From: an uncultured Chloroflexota bacterium
GTDB lineage: Bacteria; Chloroflexota; Dehalococcoidia; UBA2979
Assembly: GCA_902827055.1 (NCBI GenBank)
Contig: CADEHD010000121.1
Location: 1 to 6,630, forward strand
Direction: 5' to 3'
DNA length: 6,630 bases
The translations under genes were made by a program, and so were the position numbers. Positions 5,347 to 6,630 of the stretch are shown piece after piece; the first letter of the stretch is position 1, and each line of letters starts with the position of its first letter. The notes beneath the pieces are model-generated. The model saw only the letters and a program-made list of their open reading frames with translations. It was not told the origin of the DNA and ran no database searches.

Positions 5347-6605
5347 GCGTCAGATCCCCACCGCCCGGGACTGAGGACACCGTCGGGGTCGAAGGTGCGC
5401 TTCAGGGCGCGCGTGAGCTCCAGGTCCCCGGCGCCGCCGCACGCGCGGAGCTCGGTCGGGGCGTGCTCCACCTGGAGGAATCCGCCGGCGGCCTGCGCCT
5501 CGGCCTCGAGGGCGCGAATCGCCGGGGCCTCCAGCCCGCTGCTGCGCAGGTAGACGGCGCCCGCGGCGAGGTGCGCCCAGCCCTCGCGACGAGGGCCAAC
5601 GACGGACATGAGCGTTGTCGCGACGGCCGACGGGGGCACGCCGAGCCGCAGGACCACGGTGTCGTCCTCGGCGTCGGCGGCGGACGCCCGGCGTCGCAGT
5701 TCCGCCCACGCGAGCGGGGGCACGGGCTCCACGCCCGCGCGCATGCGCCGAGCCACGTCGCGCGACTCGCGTTCGGCGCGCGCGACGGCCGCGGGGACGC
5801 CTTCGGCGGCAACGAGCAGCATCGCCGCCGGTGCCCGCGCCTCCAGGCCTACGCGCGAGGCGGTGCGTGCCTCCAGTAGCGTCAACGCGCGGAGCGGGAG
5901 GCGCCGCTCCCGGAGTTCGAACGCGGCGCGCTCGGCCACCGCGAGGTCCGGGCAACGCAGCGCGAGCGTGGCGGTGGCCTCGGGCAGGGGTGCGACCTTG
6001 AAGGAGGCGCTGACGATCACGCCGAGGGCGCCGAGCGCGCCGGTGTGGAGTCGGTGCAGGTCGTACCCCGTGACGTTCTTGACCACGCGGCCCCCCGAGG
6101 ACACGAGCTTCCCCTCCGGGGTGGCCACCGTGATCCCGAGGATGAGGTCGCGGGCTGCGGGGAGGTGCCCGCGCCACGCGCCCGCGCGGCCCGTCGCCAG
6201 CAGGCCGCCGATGGTCACGTCGTCCCCGGGGGGCGGGTCGACGCTGAGGTACTGCCCCTCCTCGGCGAGGCGTGCCTGGAGCGCGGACAGCGTCACGCCG
6301 GCCTCGACGGTCACGGTCATGTCGGCGGGCTCGTACTCGACCACGCGGTGCAGGCCGGTCGTGTCGAGCGCAACGTCATATCGGGTGAGCGGCTGACCGA
6401 GGCTCAGCGCCGTGCGCGCCCCCTGCGGCACCACGGCAGCGCGCGCCTCTCGAGCAGCGGCCAGGACCCGCGCCACGCCGTCGGGGCTCTCCGGCCGTAG
6501 CGCGATCTCCGGCAGGCGGCCGTCGATCGGGTACGCCGACGCCTCGCGATGGCGCGCGCGCGGCAGCACAGCGCGGACAGCGTCGATGTCGGCGGTCGCG
6601 GTCAT
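5343..6605 (-). CDS. glcE: Glycolate oxidase FAD-binding subunit GlcE
   Basis: A 420-residue protein, longer than E. coli GlcE (about 350). An FAD-binding domain of the PCMH/vanillyl-alcohol oxidase type spans about residues 23-208. It includes PADMTVTVEAGVTLSALQ (93-110), TIGGLLATGRAG (131-142), RDLILGITVATPEGKLVSSG (152-171) and the GlcE-characteristic VVKNVTGYDLHRL (174-186), followed by GALGALGVI. The C-terminus has the family ending FDPDGVLSPGRW (405-416). GlcE pairs with GlcD and GlcF in the glycolate dehydrogenase complex. The middle (about 209-390) is Ala/Arg-rich and less conserved. The start at 6605 is chosen because GGAG lies eight bases upstream and ATGA overlaps a possible upstream stop. 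A GTG at 6614 is also in frame but would sit on that ribosome site. It is followed by glcF with a 4-nt overlap. Confidence 0.92.
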   Translation of the reverse strand: MTATADIDAVRAVLPRARHREASAYPIDGRLPEIALRPESPDGVARVLAAAREARAAVVPQGARTALSLGQPLTRYDVALDTTGLHRVVEYEPADMTVTVEAGVTLSALQARLAEEGQYLSVDPPPGDDVTIGGLLATGRAGAWRGHLPAARDLILGITVATPEGKLVSSGGRVVKNVTGYDLHRLHTGALGALGVIVSASFKVAPLPEATATLALRCPDLAVAERAAFELRERRLPLRALTLLEARTASRVGLEARAPAAMLLVAAEGVPAAVARAERESRDVARRMRAGVEPVPPLAWAELRRRASAADAEDDTVVLRLGVPPSAVATTLMSVVGPRREGWAHLAAGAVYLRSSGLEAPAIRALEAEAQAAGGFLQVEHAPTELRACGGAGDLELTRALKRTFDPDGVLSPGRWGSDA

Positions 6606-6630
6606 CCTGCGCACTCCGAGTCAGACATAG
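6602..6630 (-). CDS. Possible last codons of an upstream gene, likely glcD (cut by window edge)
   Basis: On the - strand, a frame entering at the right edge reads MSDSECAG and stops at a TGA (6604-6602) that overlaps the glcE ATG as ATGA. The same 4-nt overlap joins glcE to glcF. In the common order glcD-glcE-glcF the gene here would be the FAD subunit GlcD. Eight complete codons are too few to recognise a family, so the call rests on the overlap pattern and gene order only. Confidence 0.4.

Noticed and set aside
4139..5553. Long + strand open frames (about 400 codons) opposite glcF and glcE
   Set aside because: No domains are recognisable and the composition is Arg/Ala/Ser-rich, whereas the - strand encodes clear Fe-S and FAD motifs.
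6387..6426. Lack of a canonical Gly-rich FAD loop in GlcE (PQGARTALSLG instead of a GGGT or GAGTG form)
   Set aside because: As I recall, GlcE proteins, including that of E. coli, vary in this loop, while the downstream KNVTGYD and TIGG motifs are intact. It does not indicate a dead gene.

Overview
The window comes from a GC-rich bacterium (well over 60% G+C by eye, with strong G/C preference at third codon positions). Nothing in it fixes the taxon. A Tat-exported LysM protein, a bacterial glycine-rich RRM protein, a GlcDEF-type glycolate oxidase and an acyl-CoA dehydrogenase together suit an aerobic soil or freshwater heterotroph such as a member of Gemmatimonadota, Chloroflexota or Actinomycetota. 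That is a guess. I see no mobile elements, CRISPR arrays, tRNA or rRNA.

Layout. The left part (1-2477) reads on the + strand: the C-terminal part of an RDD-family membrane protein (1-354), a Tat-signal protein with a TIM-barrel-like domain and two C-terminal LysM repeats (521-1810), and a small RNA-binding protein with one RRM and a long Gly-rich tail (2022-2477). The last gene has its own leader of about 140 nt, with a likely extended -10 promoter and mutually exclusive hairpins. A perfect 14-bp hairpin with a GTGA tetraloop (2558-2589) closes this side. The right part (2727-6630) reads on the - strand and converges on the left part. In transcription order it holds the probable last codons of an upstream gene (6602-6630, likely glcD), glcE (5343-6605), glcF (4042-5346) and, after a 103-bp gap, an acyl-CoA dehydrogenase (2727-3938). 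Both glc junctions are 4-nt ATGA overlaps, so this is a tightly coupled operon.

How the genes work together. GlcE and GlcF, with an FAD subunit expected just outside the window, would form a membrane-associated glycolate (or related 2-hydroxyacid) dehydrogenase that passes electrons to the respiratory chain. The acyl-CoA dehydrogenase also feeds electrons to respiration, but a functional link to glycolate is not shown. The three + strand genes look functionally unrelated to each other.

Most of the window is ordinary metabolism. The two things most worth a second look are the leader of the RRM gene, where an ACGGA/TCCGT/ACGGA arrangement permits alternative pairing right at the predicted transcript start, and the exported LysM protein, whose catalytic-looking domain I cannot assign to a named family.
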